64,000 nucleotides of DNA, from NCBI RefSeq assembly GCF_017876775.1, contig NZ_JAGIOP010000002.1, positions 1,364,001 through 1,428,000 of the forward strand, in the 5' to 3' direction. Shown one piece after another: positions 44,715 to 54,661 of the stretch. The translations under genes were made by a program, and so were the position numbers. Within the stretch, counting starts at the first letter, position 1. The number at the start of each line of letters is the position of its first letter. The notes under the pieces were generated by a model, which did not search any database, was not told where the DNA came from, and saw nothing but the letters and a program-made list of their open reading frames with translations. The DNA comes from Mycolicibacterium lutetiense. GTDB taxonomy: Bacteria > Actinomycetota > Actinomycetes > Mycobacteriales > Mycobacteriaceae.

Positions 44715-44866
44715 CTAGCTTCCTTTCCAAAAATGACCGGAATCGTAAAGCAACTTATCCCATCGACCCTTCCGGTAAGCCTTTCGGGTTCGTCATTCCT
44801 GCTACGTTGCACCTCCCCCGCGCCGTGAGCGTGCGTAAATCTCTCGACGCCACTGGGCAGCCCGGC

Positions 44867-44880
44867 TAGGTTCGCCTGCC
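44867..44880 (+). promoter_or_regulatory. -10 element of YqeY-like gene
   Basis: TAGGTT at 44867-44872 lies eight bases before the ATG at 44881, so the transcript would be leaderless or nearly so. Confidence 0.4.
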
Positions 44881-45261
44881 ATGACACCTGCACAGCATTG
44901 GCGCGACCGGTTGCGCGAGTCCCTGCTGTCGGCACGCAAGTCCCGCGACACCGTCAGCGTCGCCGCGATCCGATCAGCATTGAGTGCCATCGACAACGCC
45001 GAGACGCCGCAAGCCGATCAGACCGATACCCGCATCGGTGGACCGATCGCGGGCGCGGTGTCCGGTGTGGGCGCGACCGAGGCCGCCCGCCGGATACTCA
45101 GTGATGCCGAAATTCGTGGCCTCATTCACGCCGAGGTCGATGAACGTCTCACCGCGGCAGATCAATACGTCGCGAACGGGCATCACGAGCGGGCAGCGGA
45201 TCTGCAATCGCAGGCCGCCGTCCTGACCCGGGTACTGGGCCAAACGCCGGAGGATGTCTGA
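44881..45261 (+). CDS. GatB/YqeY-like domain protein
   Basis: This 126-residue protein is similar to the YqeY/GatB tail domain. LRESLLSARKSRDTVSVAAIRSALSAIDNAE and a later helical segment (AADQYVANGHHERAADL, with a leucine-rich helix after it) match the compact helical fold. YqeY is usually about 148 residues. It shares a domain with the amidotransferase GatB and may bind tRNA, but its role in bacteria is unsettled. It is followed 21 bases later by ligB, so the two are probably one operon. Confidence 0.75.
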   Translation: MTPAQHWRDRLRESLLSARKSRDTVSVAAIRSALSAIDNAETPQADQTDTRIGGPIAGAVSGVGATEAARRILSDAEIRGLIHAEVDERLTAADQYVANGHHERAADLQSQAAVLTRVLGQTPEDV

Positions 45262-45282
45262 GCCCAGTGGCACGCTGAGGGC

Positions 45283-46806
45283 GTGTTGCTCGCTGACCTC
45301 GCCGCCGCATCTGCCGACATCGCGGGATCCTCGGCGCGGCTGGCGAAGATCGACCGTATCTCGACCCTGCTGGCCGTCGCCGCCGCCGAGGGAGATGCCC
45401 GCACGGTGGCGGTCACGGTGTCGTGGCTGTCCGGCGAACTCCCCCAGCGCCAGATCGGTGTCGGCTGGGCCGCGTTGCGCGCACTGCCGGCACCGGCGGA
45501 GATCCCCGCGTTGACCGTCACCGGGGTCGACGCCGCATTCACCGAGATCAAAGGAATCGCAGGCAAGGGCTCTCAGACACTGCGCGCCGGTGCGGTGCGC
45601 GACCTTTTCGGGGCCGCCACGGACACCGAGCAGACGTTCCTGCGGCGACTCCTGGGCGGCGACCTGCGTCAGGGCGCCCTGACCGGGGTGATGGCCGACG
45701 CGGTGGCCCGCGCATCGGGAATCCCAGCAGCCGAGGTCCGGCGCGCGGCCATGCTCGCCGGTGATCTGCCCGCGGTGGCTGCCGCGGCGTTGACCGGCGG
45801 CGGCGACGCGCTTGCCGAATTCCGGTTGCAGGTCGGACGCCCGGTCGGGCCGATGCTCGCGCAGACCGCGACCGGCGTCGCCGACGCACTCGAACGGCTC
45901 GGCGGTACAGCGATTCTGGAGGCCAAACTGGACGGCGCCCGCGTGCAGATCCACCGCAAGGGCTCGGAGGTGTCGGTCTTCACGCGCAGCCTCGACGAAG
46001 TCACCCACCGACTGCCCGAGGTGGTCGAGGCGACGCTGGTACTGCCGGCGACCGATCTGATTGCCGACGCCGAGGCCATCGCCCTGCGGCCCGACGGACG
46101 ACCGCAGCCGTTTCAGGTCACCGCAGCCCGGTTCGGCCGCAAGACCGCCAACGATCTCGAACCGTTGTCGGTCTTCATCTTCGATCTGCTGCACGTCGAC
46201 GGCCGGGATCTGCTCGATCTGCCCACCGAAGAACGGCTGGCCGCGCTCGACGCGTTGGTACCCCGAGACCGGCGCGTCGACCGCATCGTCACCGCCGATG
46301 CCGCGGTCGCGCGGCAGTTCCTGGATCGCACCCTCGAAGCCGGTCACGAGGGCGTGATGGTGAAGTCGCCGACGGCACCGTATGAGGCCGGCCGCCGCGG
46401 ATCGGGCTGGCTCAAGGTCAAGCCCGTACACACCCTGGACCTGGTGGTGCTGGCGGTTGAGCGGGGGTCGGGCCGGCGCACCGGCAAGCTGTCCAACATC
46501 CACCTGGGCGCCCGGGATCCGGACACCGGCGGATTCGTGATGCTGGGCAAGACATTCAAGGGCATGACCGACGCGATGCTGGCATGGCAGACCGAGCACT
46601 TCCACGAACTACAGATCGAGGACGACGGCTGGGTGGTCACCGTGCGGCCCGAGCAGGTCGTCGAGATCGCCTTCGACGGGGTCCAGCGGTCGAGCCGGTA
46701 TCCGGGCGGCGTCGCGCTGCGCTTCGCCAGGGTGCTGCGCTACCGGGACGACAAGACCCCGGATCAGGCGGACACGATCGACACCGTGCGGGCATTCCTG
46801 ACCTGA
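45283..46806 (+). CDS. ligB: ATP-dependent DNA ligase LigB
   Basis: This 507-residue ATP-dependent DNA ligase has an N-terminal DNA-binding domain (about 1-190), an adenylation domain with the nucleotidyl Lys in motif [11 protein letters not shown] (Lys215), motif [12 protein letters not shown], motif [15 protein letters not shown], and an OB domain. Length and gene order before cstA match Rv3062 LigB. This ligase is dispensable in mycobacteria, where the NAD-dependent LigA is essential. The GTG start at 45283 is where homology begins. The YqeY-like gene precedes it closely. Confidence 0.93.
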   Translation: MLLADLAAASADIAGSSARLAKIDRISTLLAVAAAEGDARTVAVTVSWLSGELPQRQIGVGWAALRALPAPAEIPALTVTGVDAAFTEIKGIAGKGSQTLRAGAVRDLFGAATDTEQTFLRRLLGGDLRQGALTGVMADAVARASGIPAAEVRRAAMLAGDLPAVAAAALTGGGDALAEFRLQVGRPVGPMLAQTATGVADALERLGGTAILEAKLDGARVQIHRKGSEVSVFTRSLDEVTHRLPEVVEATLVLPATDLIADAEAIALRPDGRPQPFQVTAARFGRKTANDLEPLSVFIFDLLHVDGRDLLDLPTEERLAALDALVPRDRRVDRIVTADAAVARQFLDRTLEAGHEGVMVKSPTAPYEAGRRGSGWLKVKPVHTLDLVVLAVERGSGRRTGKLSNIHLGARDPDTGGFVMLGKTFKGMTDAMLAWQTEHFHELQIEDDGWVVTVRPEQVVEIAFDGVQRSSRYPGGVALRFARVLRYRDDKTPDQADTIDTVRAFLT

Positions 46807-46919
46807 CGCGATCCGTCGGCCCGATTAAGGTGCGGAAACCGGGATTCGATGCCGCGCGGTTTGGCGCGGTGAAAAGATCACACCCGACGCGTACGACACT
46901 GGGCGAACGAGGAGAGACT

Positions 46920-49226
46920 GTGGCAACACCGGAGGCCCCACCGGCGGATCGCATCGAGGAGCACGACGGCGACGTCACCTATATCCGCACCGACAAAGAC
47001 CTTCCGCCGGTGGCGATCATCGACCGCTCTCCCATCACCGCCAAGCACAAGGCGATCTTCGCGACCGTTGCGGTGCTGGGTGCGGTCGCCTGGGCAGTGA
47101 TCGCCTTCTTCCGTGGTGAGACCGTCAACGCGGTCTGGTTCGTGATCGCCGCGATCTGCACCTACGTCATCGGGTTCCGGTTCTACGCCCGGCTGATCGA
47201 GATGAAGATCGTCCGACCTCGCGACGACAATGCCACTCCGGCAGAGCTTTTCGACAACGGCACGGACTACATGCCGACCGACCGGCGCGTGTTGTTCGGT
47301 CATCACTTCGCCGCGATCGCCGGGGCCGGCCCGCTGGTCGGCCCTGTACTGGCCATGCAGATGGGCTATCTGCCCGGCACGATCTGGATCATCATCGGCG
47401 CCGTCGTGGCCGGCTGTGTACAGGACTACCTGGTGCTGTCGATCTCGGTGCGCCGGCGCGGGCGTTCGCTCGGTCAGATGGCGCGCGACGAGCTCGGTCT
47501 GGTCGGTGGCGTCGCGGCGATCGTCGGCGTGCTGGTCATCATGGTGATCCTGCTGGCGGTCCTGGCGCTGGTGGTGGTCAACGCCCTGGCGGAAAGCCCC
47601 TGGGGGGTGTTCTCGATCGCGATGACCATCCCGATCGCCATCTTCATGGGCCTGTATCTGCGCTTCTTCCGCCCCGGCCGAGTCTCGGAAGTGTCCCTCA
47701 TCGGTGTTGCGCTGCTGCTGCTCGCGGTCATCTCCGGCGGCTGGGTGGCCGAAACCTCTTGGGGTGCTGACTGGTTCACGCTGTCGAAGGTCACCCTGTC
47801 GTGGTGCATCATCGTCTACGGCCTGGCTGCCTCGGTGCTGCCGGTGTGGTTCCTGTTGGCCCCCCGCGACTACCTGTCGACGTTCATGAAGGTCGGCACC
47901 ATCGCACTGCTGGCCGTGGGAATCCTGATCGCCCAGCCGGTGATGCAGGCGCCCGCGATCTCGCAGTTCGCCACCAGCGGCACCGGTCCGGTCTTCGCCG
48001 GATCCTTGTTCCCGTTCCTGTTCATCACCATCGCCTGCGGTGCACTGTCGGGCTTTCACGCGCTGATCTCCTCGGGCACCACGCCCAAGTTGCTGGAGAA
48101 GGAAAGCCAGATGCGGCTGATCGGCTACGGCGGCATGCTCACCGAATCGTTCGTCGCGATCATGGCCTTGATCACCGCGGCAATCCTCAATCAGCATCTG
48201 TACTTCGCGATCAACGCACCGACGGCGGCCACCGGCACCACCGCGCAGACCGCGGCCGATTACGTCAACGGGCTCGGCCTGTCCGGTCAGCCGATCACGC
48301 CCGAGGAGATCACCGCGGCCGCCGACGGTGTCGGTGAACACTCGATCGTGTCCCGCACCGGCGGTGCCCCCACCCTGGCCTTCGGCATGTCCGAGGTGCT
48401 GCATCAAGTGTTCGGCGGGGAAAGCCTCAAGGCGTTCTGGTACCACTTCGCGATCATGTTCGAGGCCTTGTTCATCCTCACCACCGTCGACGCAGGCACC
48501 CGGGTGGCCCGGTTCATGTTGTCCGACGGGCTCAGTAATCTCGGTGGTCCGCTGAAGAAACTGCGCAATCCCAGCTGGCGGCTCGGCGCGTGGGTCTGCA
48601 GCCTCATCGTCGTCGCCGCCTGGGGGTCGATTCTGCTGATGGGTGTGACGGACCCGCTGGGCGGCATCAACACCTTGTTCCCACTGTTCGGCATCGCCAA
48701 CCAACTGCTGGCCGCGATCGCGCTGACGGTGGTGACCGTGGTGGTGATCAAGCGCGGTTTGGTGAAGTGGGCCTGGATTCCCGGTCTCCCGTTGCTGTGG
48801 GATCTCACCGTGACGATGACGGCGTCATGGCAGAAGATCTTCTCCGCCGATCCGAAAGTCGGTTACTGGAAGCAGCATTCGCAGTACGTCGCGGCTCAGG
48901 AGGCCGGGAAGTCGACATTCGGCGCGGCGAAGAACCCCGATCAGATCGACGCGGTCATCCGCAACACCTTCATCCAGGGCACCCTGTCGGTGGTCTTCGC
49001 GGTGCTGGTGCTGATCGTGTTCATCGCCGGCGTCGTCGTGGCACTGCGGGCGCTTCGTGGCGCCGGTCCAGCGCTGGCGCTGGACGAGGAGGTGCCGTCG
49101 CGGACCTTCGCGCCGTCAGGCTTGATCGCCACTCCGGTCGAGAAGGAGGTGCAGAAGCAGTGGGACGCCTTGGACAGAGCACACGTCAGGCCGCACGCCA
49201 CATCGGGTGGTACTGGTCAACATTGA
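46920..49226 (+). CDS. cstA: Carbon starvation protein CstA, peptide/pyruvate transporter
   Basis: This 768-residue membrane protein of the CstA family has many transmembrane helices from about residue 40 onward. Typical motifs are FYARLIEMKIV, GHHFAAIAGAGPLVGPVLAMQMGY and AEVLHQVFGG-like sequence (SEVLHQVFGG). CstA imports peptides in enterobacteria, and relatives import pyruvate. The GTG at 46920 follows GAGGAGAG, which fits Rv3063 (about 758 residues); the longer frame upstream overlaps ligB as shadow. A YbdD-type gene overlaps its 3' end. A CRP-like inverted repeat at 46868 was considered and rejected because of its spacing. Confidence 0.93.
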   Translation: MATPEAPPADRIEEHDGDVTYIRTDKDLPPVAIIDRSPITAKHKAIFATVAVLGAVAWAVIAFFRGETVNAVWFVIAAICTYVIGFRFYARLIEMKIVRPRDDNATPAELFDNGTDYMPTDRRVLFGHHFAAIAGAGPLVGPVLAMQMGYLPGTIWIIIGAVVAGCVQDYLVLSISVRRRGRSLGQMARDELGLVGGVAAIVGVLVIMVILLAVLALVVVNALAESPWGVFSIAMTIPIAIFMGLYLRFFRPGRVSEVSLIGVALLLLAVISGGWVAETSWGADWFTLSKVTLSWCIIVYGLAASVLPVWFLLAPRDYLSTFMKVGTIALLAVGILIAQPVMQAPAISQFATSGTGPVFAGSLFPFLFITIACGALSGFHALISSGTTPKLLEKESQMRLIGYGGMLTESFVAIMALITAAILNQHLYFAINAPTAATGTTAQTAADYVNGLGLSGQPITPEEITAAADGVGEHSIVSRTGGAPTLAFGMSEVLHQVFGGESLKAFWYHFAIMFEALFILTTVDAGTRVARFMLSDGLSNLGGPLKKLRNPSWRLGAWVCSLIVVAAWGSILLMGVTDPLGGINTLFPLFGIANQLLAAIALTVVTVVVIKRGLVKWAWIPGLPLLWDLTVTMTASWQKIFSADPKVGYWKQHSQYVAAQEAGKSTFGAAKNPDQIDAVIRNTFIQGTLSVVFAVLVLIVFIAGVVVALRALRGAGPALALDEEVPSRTFAPSGLIATPVEKEVQKQWDALDRAHVRPHATSGGTGQH

Positions 49227-49363
49227 TGGGCGACAACCATTATCGGCGCTACGTCGCGCATCGAGAGCGCACCCATCCGGGTGAGCCGGTGCTGTCCGAG
49301 CGGGACTACTGGAAGATGCGGCACCGCAACACGGAGGCCAACCCGGGAGCGCGCTGCTGCTGA
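49160..49363 (+). CDS. YbdD/YjiX-type small protein (DUF466)
   Basis: This 67-residue protein matches the small YbdD/YjiX family that accompanies CstA and BtsT transporters: HIGWYWSTLMGDNHYRRYVAHRERTHPGEPV, LSERDYWKMRHR and the terminal Cys pair CC. It probably forms part of, or modulates, the transporter. The frame is different from cstA, with a GTG at 49160 (GGAGG 11 bases upstream) and 67 bases of overlap with the cstA 3' end, which suggests translational coupling. It is easily missed because of its size and overlap. Confidence 0.8.
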   Translation: MGRLGQSTRQAARHIGWYWSTLMGDNHYRRYVAHRERTHPGEPVLSERDYWKMRHRNTEANPGARCC

Positions 49364-49395
49364 CCGGAGGCGCTCACCGCGACCAGGGGTATCGG

Positions 49396-50370
49396 TCAGT
49401 ACACCAGCACGGCGCCGTCGGGTTTTCCGTCAAGGGTGCCGATGTCGAGGTCGGTGCCGTTGGCGGTGAGCCGGACGATCTGCGCCAACTGCTGCGGATT
49501 GTCGTTCTGGGGGTAGTGGTCCGCCGTCGGCAATAGCCAGAAATGGTTACGCCCGGGCTTGTCACGCAGGTGTTCGGCCCATATGTGGTTGGCCACGCGG
49601 ACCGGGGCGATGTTGTCGTGAAGTCCCCACACCAGTGTCGTGTTCACCGAGCTGGCCGCGAGCGCCTCAAGCCACTCGCTCTCCCCTTTCGCGCGCTCAT
49701 TCAGATACTGAATGGTGTCCGGGAGGACGCGGATCTGATCGTTGTAGGCGAAAGTCTGTGCCAGTGCGACGATTTCCGGGTCGTCGGCGGGGCGGCGAGG
49801 CATGAACGTCCCCATTCCGAGTCCCGCTGCCAGCATTTCGGGGGTGACCGCCTCCGCGGTGGCGCGCCCGTTCTGCGGGTCCAGGATCGCTTTCTGGAAG
49901 TCCGTCAGATTCGCCAGCGGCAGGTACACGTTGCCGTTGGTGATGATCAGATTGTCCGGTACCGCACCGCCTGCATCGGTGAGCATGCCCAGCGCGATGA
50001 GGCCGACACTGTCCCCGCGATCGTGGGTGAGCATGGTGTAACTGCTGAGCTGCCAGATTTCGGTGATCGCGTGCTCGAGCAGCCGGGCATCGTCGAACAG
50101 TGAGTAGACATATGGTGCGGGCGGCTTCTCCGACAACCCGTAGCCCGGGAAGTCCAGTACGAAAATGTCGAATTCGGCTCTGAGTTCTTGTGTCACGGCG
50201 TAGAAATCGATGCTGGATGTGGGGAATCCGTGCACACAGACCAGCGCGGGCGCACCCACTGTGCCCAGGCGGTGCACAGCGATGCGGACCTCTCGGTCCT
50301 CATTGGCCGGGGTCGCCGAGGACCAGAGCATCTCGGTTACGTCGCGGCGCCATTCGTCGAAAATATCCAT
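49396..50370 (-). CDS. Alpha/beta hydrolase, haloalkane-dehalogenase-like
   Basis: This 324-residue protein has an alpha/beta-hydrolase fold with the oxyanion segment HGFPTSSIDFYAV near residue 52 and PGYGLSEKP. The nucleophile elbow is THDRGDSV near residue 119, with Asp in the nucleophile position as in haloalkane dehalogenases and epoxide hydrolases, and the late His is in TADHYPQND. It could open epoxides or halides of unknown substrates. GGGGAA upstream supports the ATG at 50370. The longer frame is shadow of the amidohydrolase gene. It is divergent from the amidohydrolase gene, 192 bases apart. Confidence 0.82.
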   Translation of the reverse strand: MDIFDEWRRDVTEMLWSSATPANEDREVRIAVHRLGTVGAPALVCVHGFPTSSIDFYAVTQELRAEFDIFVLDFPGYGLSEKPPAPYVYSLFDDARLLEHAITEIWQLSSYTMLTHDRGDSVGLIALGMLTDAGGAVPDNLIITNGNVYLPLANLTDFQKAILDPQNGRATAEAVTPEMLAAGLGMGTFMPRRPADDPEIVALAQTFAYNDQIRVLPDTIQYLNERAKGESEWLEALAASSVNTTLVWGLHDNIAPVRVANHIWAEHLRDKPGRNHFWLLPTADHYPQNDNPQQLAQIVRLTANGTDLDIGTLDGKPDGAVLVY

Positions 50371-50562
50371 TCGCGGTTCCCCTTCGCACAATGTTGCGGT
50401 GGCCCGGCCGCTAACCCCACGTTCCGACTCCACGAACGCCAGCGTAGCCAGATCTCGATGGTGAAACGGCCCGGATACATCGATCCAACCCCGGGTCAAC
50501 TGGCCGCTGCCGGGGATATACTGTGGGCCATACCGTAAGGCAGTCGTGAATGGAGCGCGTTC

Positions 50563-51846
50563 GTGAATAAAGACGACATGATCCTGATCAGCGTGGACGA
50601 TCACATCGTCGAACCACCTGACATGTTCAAGAACCACCTGCCCAAGAAATATGCCGACGAGGCACCGCGGCTGGTCCACAATCCGGACGGCAGCGACACC
50701 TGGCAGTTCCGCGACATCGTCATCCCCAACGTCGCGCTCAACGCCGTTGCCGGCCGACCCAAGGAGGAGTACGGCCTGGAACCCCAGGGCCTCGACGAGA
50801 TCCGCAAGGGCTGTTACAACGTCGATGAGCGCGTCAAGGACATGAACGCCGGCGGCATTCTCGGCTCGATCTGCTTCCCGTCTTTCCCCGGTTTCGCCGG
50901 TCGCCTGTTCGCGACCGAGGATCCCGAGTTCTCGCTGGCACTGGTGCAGGCTTACAACGACTGGCACATCGATGAGTGGTGCGGCGCCTACCCGGCCCGC
51001 TTCATCCCGATGGCGATTCCGGTGATCTGGGACGCCGAGGCGTGCGCAGCCGAGGTGCGCCGGGTGTCGAAGAAGGGCGTGCACGCCCTGACCTTCACCG
51101 AGAATCCGGCCGCGATGGGCTACCCGAGCTTCCACGACGACTACTGGACCCCGCTGTGGAAGGCGTTGTGCGACACCAACACCGTGCTCAATGTGCACAT
51201 CGGGTCGTCGGGCAAGCTGGCCATCACCGCCCCCGACGCGCCGCTGGACGTGATGATCACCCTGCAGCCGATGAACATCGTGCAGGCGGCCGCGGACCTG
51301 TTGTGGTCCAAGCCGATCAAGGACTATCCGGATCTGAAGATCGGGCTTTCCGAGGGCGGCACCGGCTGGATTCCCTACTTCCTGGAACGCGCGGACCGCA
51401 CCTACGAGATGCATTCCACCTGGACCAAGCAGGACTTCGGCGGCAAGGTCCCCAGCGAGGTGTTCCGCGAACACTTCCTGACCTGCTTCATCTCCGACCC
51501 GGTCGGGGTGACCCTGCGCAACAAGATCGGCATCGACAACATCTGCTGGGAAGCCGACTACCCGCACAGCGACTCGATGTGGCCCGGCGCCCCCGAGGAA
51601 CTGTGGGACGTGCTGACCGAGAACAACGTTCCTGATCACGAGATCAACAAGATGACGTACGAGAACGCCATGCGCTGGTACTCGTTCGACCCGTTCACCC
51701 ACATCGCGCGCGAGCAGGCGACCGTCGGAGCGCTACGCAAAGCCGCTGAGGGCCATGATGTTTCGATCCAGGCACTGAGCCATCACGAGCAGGGCACCCG
51801 CGGTGATGCACTACACGCCGCAGCGAAGGCGAACTCGGGCGAGTAG
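50563..51846 (+). CDS. Amidohydrolase-2 family metal-dependent hydrolase
   Basis: This 427-residue protein belongs to the amidohydrolase_2 family (relatives decarboxylate or hydrolyse aromatic acids). The N-terminal VDDHIVEPPDMF carries the metal-binding His with Glu, NVHIGSSG gives a later His, and WEADYPHSDSMWP is the C-terminal Asp/His site. Mycobacteria have many paralogues of unknown substrate. The GTG at 50563 has GGAG seven bases upstream. It is a single gene ending in a terminator hairpin at 51865. The divergent hydrolase gene may act on related compounds. Confidence 0.88.
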   Translation: MNKDDMILISVDDHIVEPPDMFKNHLPKKYADEAPRLVHNPDGSDTWQFRDIVIPNVALNAVAGRPKEEYGLEPQGLDEIRKGCYNVDERVKDMNAGGILGSICFPSFPGFAGRLFATEDPEFSLALVQAYNDWHIDEWCGAYPARFIPMAIPVIWDAEACAAEVRRVSKKGVHALTFTENPAAMGYPSFHDDYWTPLWKALCDTNTVLNVHIGSSGKLAITAPDAPLDVMITLQPMNIVQAAADLLWSKPIKDYPDLKIGLSEGGTGWIPYFLERADRTYEMHSTWTKQDFGGKVPSEVFREHFLTCFISDPVGVTLRNKIGIDNICWEADYPHSDSMWPGAPEELWDVLTENNVPDHEINKMTYENAMRWYSFDPFTHIAREQATVGALRKAAEGHDVSIQALSHHEQGTRGDALHAAAKANSGE

Positions 51847-51864
51847 TCACCTTCTCCCGCGAGC

Positions 51865-51912
51865 AGACATAGAACTGCCCCTTTTCGAGCGAAAAGGGGC
51901 AGTTTTATGTCT
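51865..51912. terminator. Palindrome family B, copy 1
   Basis: AGACATAGAACTGCCCC pairs through CTTTTCG with the reverse complement ending TTTTATGTCT, a 23-bp stem with one G-T pair and a 3-base loop. It follows the amidohydrolase stop. Sixteen bases (TCTCCCGCGAGCAGAC, 51853-51868) are shared exactly with the palindrome at 59836. Confidence 0.8.
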
Positions 51913-52072
51913 CAGTGTCAGTCTGGCAATTGCCGCGTTGCGGTGGTTGGGTCTGGATCATCTGGTGTCTGGCTCATTTTGTGTCTGCCGCCCCTTTGGT
52001 GGGTTGGCGTTGAGCAGTAGTGCCGGCATCAGATGTGAAGGACCGGACGGCGTGACTTGATAGGAGCGTGGC

Positions 52073-52156
52073 TGTCAGCGGTCACGTAATTCCCCCAGCT
52101 TGAGGGTCGTCCGTCACGGAATTCCCCCACCCCGTCTGTCACGTAATTCCGCCACC
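52073..52156 (+). repeat. IS21 left end, three subterminal repeats
   Basis: The terminal repeat begins at 52073. Three copies of a GTCACGTAATTCC-type unit lie at 52081-52096, 52113-52128 (GTCACGGAATTCCCCC) and 52138-52156. They are the likely transposase-binding sites; IS21 ends characteristically carry multiple such repeats. Confidence 0.85.
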
Positions 52157-52235
52157 CGGGCGGTGTGGCAGCCGCTCGTGGGCCTCGTAGGCAGGTTCGC
52201 TCGACTCACGGTTCGACTCGTGAGGAAGGGCGCCG

Positions 52236-53798
52236 ATGGCGAGGAGAAGTTTCGACGTGTTCGACCTGATCGAGTTGTTGACCCATTGGCATGCGGGTCG
52301 GTCCCAGCGCCAGCTCGCGGAGAGTTTGGGCATCGACCGCAAGACCATCGCAAAGTATCTGGCGCCGGCGATCGCGGAGTCACTGACCCCCGGCGGAGTG
52401 CCGATCACCGAGACGGCGTGGGCGGCCCATGTCGGCCGGTGGTTCCCCGAGATCGCCGACCCCGGCCTGCGGGCCACGACCTGGCCCGGGATCGAGGTGC
52501 ACCGCGACCGGATCCGTGACTGGCTCAAAGCCGAGGTCAGTGCGGCGACGGTGGCGCAGCGGCTGCGCGACGAGCATGGCGTTGCCGCCTCGGAATCCTC
52601 AGTGCGCAGGTGGATCTCGGGGAACCTTTCCGAGGAGGCGGCCCGCAACAAGGTGACCGTGCCGCGCGGGCCGGTGCCGGCGGGCAGCGAAGCCCAGATC
52701 GACTACGGCAAGCTCGGGATGTGGTTCGACCCGGTCAGCGGTCGACGCGTCACGGTGTGGGCGTTCGTGATGGTGCTGGCTCACTCACGGCACCTGTTCG
52801 TCCAACCGGTCCTGAAGATGCATCAATCCTCCTGGTGCGCTTCGCATGTGGCGGCGTTCGAGTTCTTCGGGGGTGTCCCGGCCCGGCTGGTCCCGGACAA
52901 CCTGAAGACCGGTGTCACTCGACCGGATCTCTATGACCCGAAGATCAACAAGGCCTACGCCGAGCTGGGTGCGCACTACGGCTGCCTGGTCGATCCGGCG
53001 CGGGCGAACAAGCCGAAGGACAAACCACGCGTCGAGCGGCCGATGCAATACGTTCGGGACTCGTTCTGGCGGGGTCGGGAGTTCACCTCGCTGGAGCAGA
53101 TGCAGGCCGCCGCGGTGGCGTGGTGCCGTGAGGTCGCCGGGGTGCGACAGTCGCGGGCGCTGGACGGTGAGCAACCCGGGTTCGTCTTCGCCACCGTCGA
53201 ACGACGTGCATTATTACCGTTGCCTCAGAACGCATTTCAGCTCGCGGTGTGGTCGACGGGCAAGGTCGCCACCGACTGCCACGTCAAGGTCGGCAAGGCG
53301 CTGTACTCGGTTCCGTGGCGGCTGATGGGCCAGCAGGTCCATGCTCGCACCTGCGGTGACATCGTGCAGATCGTGCACGGCGGTGACGTGGTGGCCACCC
53401 ACGTCACCCATCACCGCGGGCGGGCCACCGACTTTGAGCACTACCCGCCGGAGAAGATCGCCTTCACGATGCGCAACCCGACCTGGTGCCGCCGGGTGGC
53501 CGCCGAGGTCGGACCGGCCTGCACCCAGGTCATCGCCGAGTTCATGGAAGTCAACGCCATCCACCGGTTGCGCAGCGCCCAAGGCGTCCTCGCACTGCGC
53601 AAGACCGTCGGCGACGTCCGCCTGGAGGCCGCCTGCGCCCGTTCGATAGCTGTGGGCGATCCGAGCTACCGCACCGTCAAGGGGATCCTGGTCGCCGGCA
53701 CCGAACTCGACGGCATTCCCGAATCCGCCGCCCCGCAGGCCGCGGCCCATCTGCGCGGACCGCAAGCATTCGACACCACCACCGGCGAGACCGCGTAA
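52236..53798 (+). CDS. istA: IS21-family transposase IstA
   Basis: This 520-residue transposase has an N-terminal helix-turn-helix (RSQRQLAESLGIDRKTIAKYL) and an integrase-type DDE core with the first Asp in AQIDYGKLG, the second in VPDNLKTGV and the Glu in KPRVERPMQYVRDSFW. The C-terminal domain ends after AVGDPSYRTVKGIL. It appears full-length and intact. It cooperates with IstB, encoded 61 bases downstream. The ATG at 52236 fits the family. Confidence 0.92.
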   Translation: MARRSFDVFDLIELLTHWHAGRSQRQLAESLGIDRKTIAKYLAPAIAESLTPGGVPITETAWAAHVGRWFPEIADPGLRATTWPGIEVHRDRIRDWLKAEVSAATVAQRLRDEHGVAASESSVRRWISGNLSEEAARNKVTVPRGPVPAGSEAQIDYGKLGMWFDPVSGRRVTVWAFVMVLAHSRHLFVQPVLKMHQSSWCASHVAAFEFFGGVPARLVPDNLKTGVTRPDLYDPKINKAYAELGAHYGCLVDPARANKPKDKPRVERPMQYVRDSFWRGREFTSLEQMQAAAVAWCREVAGVRQSRALDGEQPGFVFATVERRALLPLPQNAFQLAVWSTGKVATDCHVKVGKALYSVPWRLMGQQVHARTCGDIVQIVHGGDVVATHVTHHRGRATDFEHYPPEKIAFTMRNPTWCRRVAAEVGPACTQVIAEFMEVNAIHRLRSAQGVLALRKTVGDVRLEAACARSIAVGDPSYRTVKGILVAGTELDGIPESAAPQAAAHLRGPQAFDTTTGETA

Positions 53799-53859
53799 CC
53801 ACCGCATCGTATCTGACTGTCAATCAACATCATTCGATCAGAACCAAGGACATCAACCT

Positions 53860-54642
53860 ATGAGCAGCATTCTCGACCCCGCCCTGCGCAATGCGCTACG
53901 CACCCTCAAACTCACCGGCATGCTCGACACCCTCGACACCCGGCTGGCCCAAACCCGCGACGGCACCCTCGGACACCTCGACTTCCTCCAAGTTCTCTGC
54001 GAAGACGAGATCGCCCGCCGCGAATCCGCCGCCCTCACCCGGCGCATCCGCCGAGCCCGCTTCGAGGAACAATCGACCTTCGAATCCTTCGACTTCACCG
54101 CCAACACCAAACTGCCCGCCGCGATGCTGCGAGACCTGGCCGCACTGCGGTGGCTCGACGCCGCCGAATCAGTCATCCTCTACGGACCCGTCGGCGTCGG
54201 GAAAACCCATATGGCACAAGCACTTGGCCACGCCGTAGCCCGCCGCGGCGGCGACGTCCGCTTCGCCAAGACCTCCCGGGTGCTCTCCGACCTCGCCGGC
54301 GGTCACGCCGATCGCACCTGGGGTCAACGCATCCGCGAATACACCAAACCGCTCGTGCTCATCCTCGACGACTTCGCCATGCGCGAGCACACCGCGATGC
54401 ACGCCGACGACCTCTACGAGTTGATCTCCGACCGCGCCGTCAACGGCAAACCGCTCATCCTGACCTCCAACCGATCACCAAAGGACTGGTACAACCTGTT
54501 CCCCAACCCCGTCGTCGCCGAGTCACTGCTCGACCGGTTGATCAATACCAGCCACCAAATCCTGATGGACGGCCCTAGCTACAGACCCCGAAAAAGACCC
54601 GGCGCTAGCGCGCCGGTAGACAACACCAAGCCATCCCGGTAG
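53860..54642 (+). CDS. istB: IS21-family ATPase helper IstB
   Basis: This 260-residue AAA+ ATPase has Walker A GPVGVGKTHMAQ near residue 110 and Walker B LVLILDDFAM, with sensor TSNRSPKDWY. IstB remodels the target DNA and presents it to IstA. It lies downstream of istA in the usual order and looks intact. The ATG at 53860 is plausible. Confidence 0.92.
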   Translation: MSSILDPALRNALRTLKLTGMLDTLDTRLAQTRDGTLGHLDFLQVLCEDEIARRESAALTRRIRRARFEEQSTFESFDFTANTKLPAAMLRDLAALRWLDAAESVILYGPVGVGKTHMAQALGHAVARRGGDVRFAKTSRVLSDLAGGHADRTWGQRIREYTKPLVLILDDFAMREHTAMHADDLYELISDRAVNGKPLILTSNRSPKDWYNLFPNPVVAESLLDRLINTSHQILMDGPSYRPRKRPGASAPVDNTKPSR

Positions 54643-54661
54643 ACCTACACCGAGGCCCACC

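Noticed and set aside
46868..46882. CRP-like site GGTGA-N5-TCACA upstream of cstA
   Set aside because: A CRP site needs six bases between half-sites and this has five, and the first half-site starts GGTGA rather than TGTGA. It was tempting because cstA is CRP-controlled in enterobacteria.
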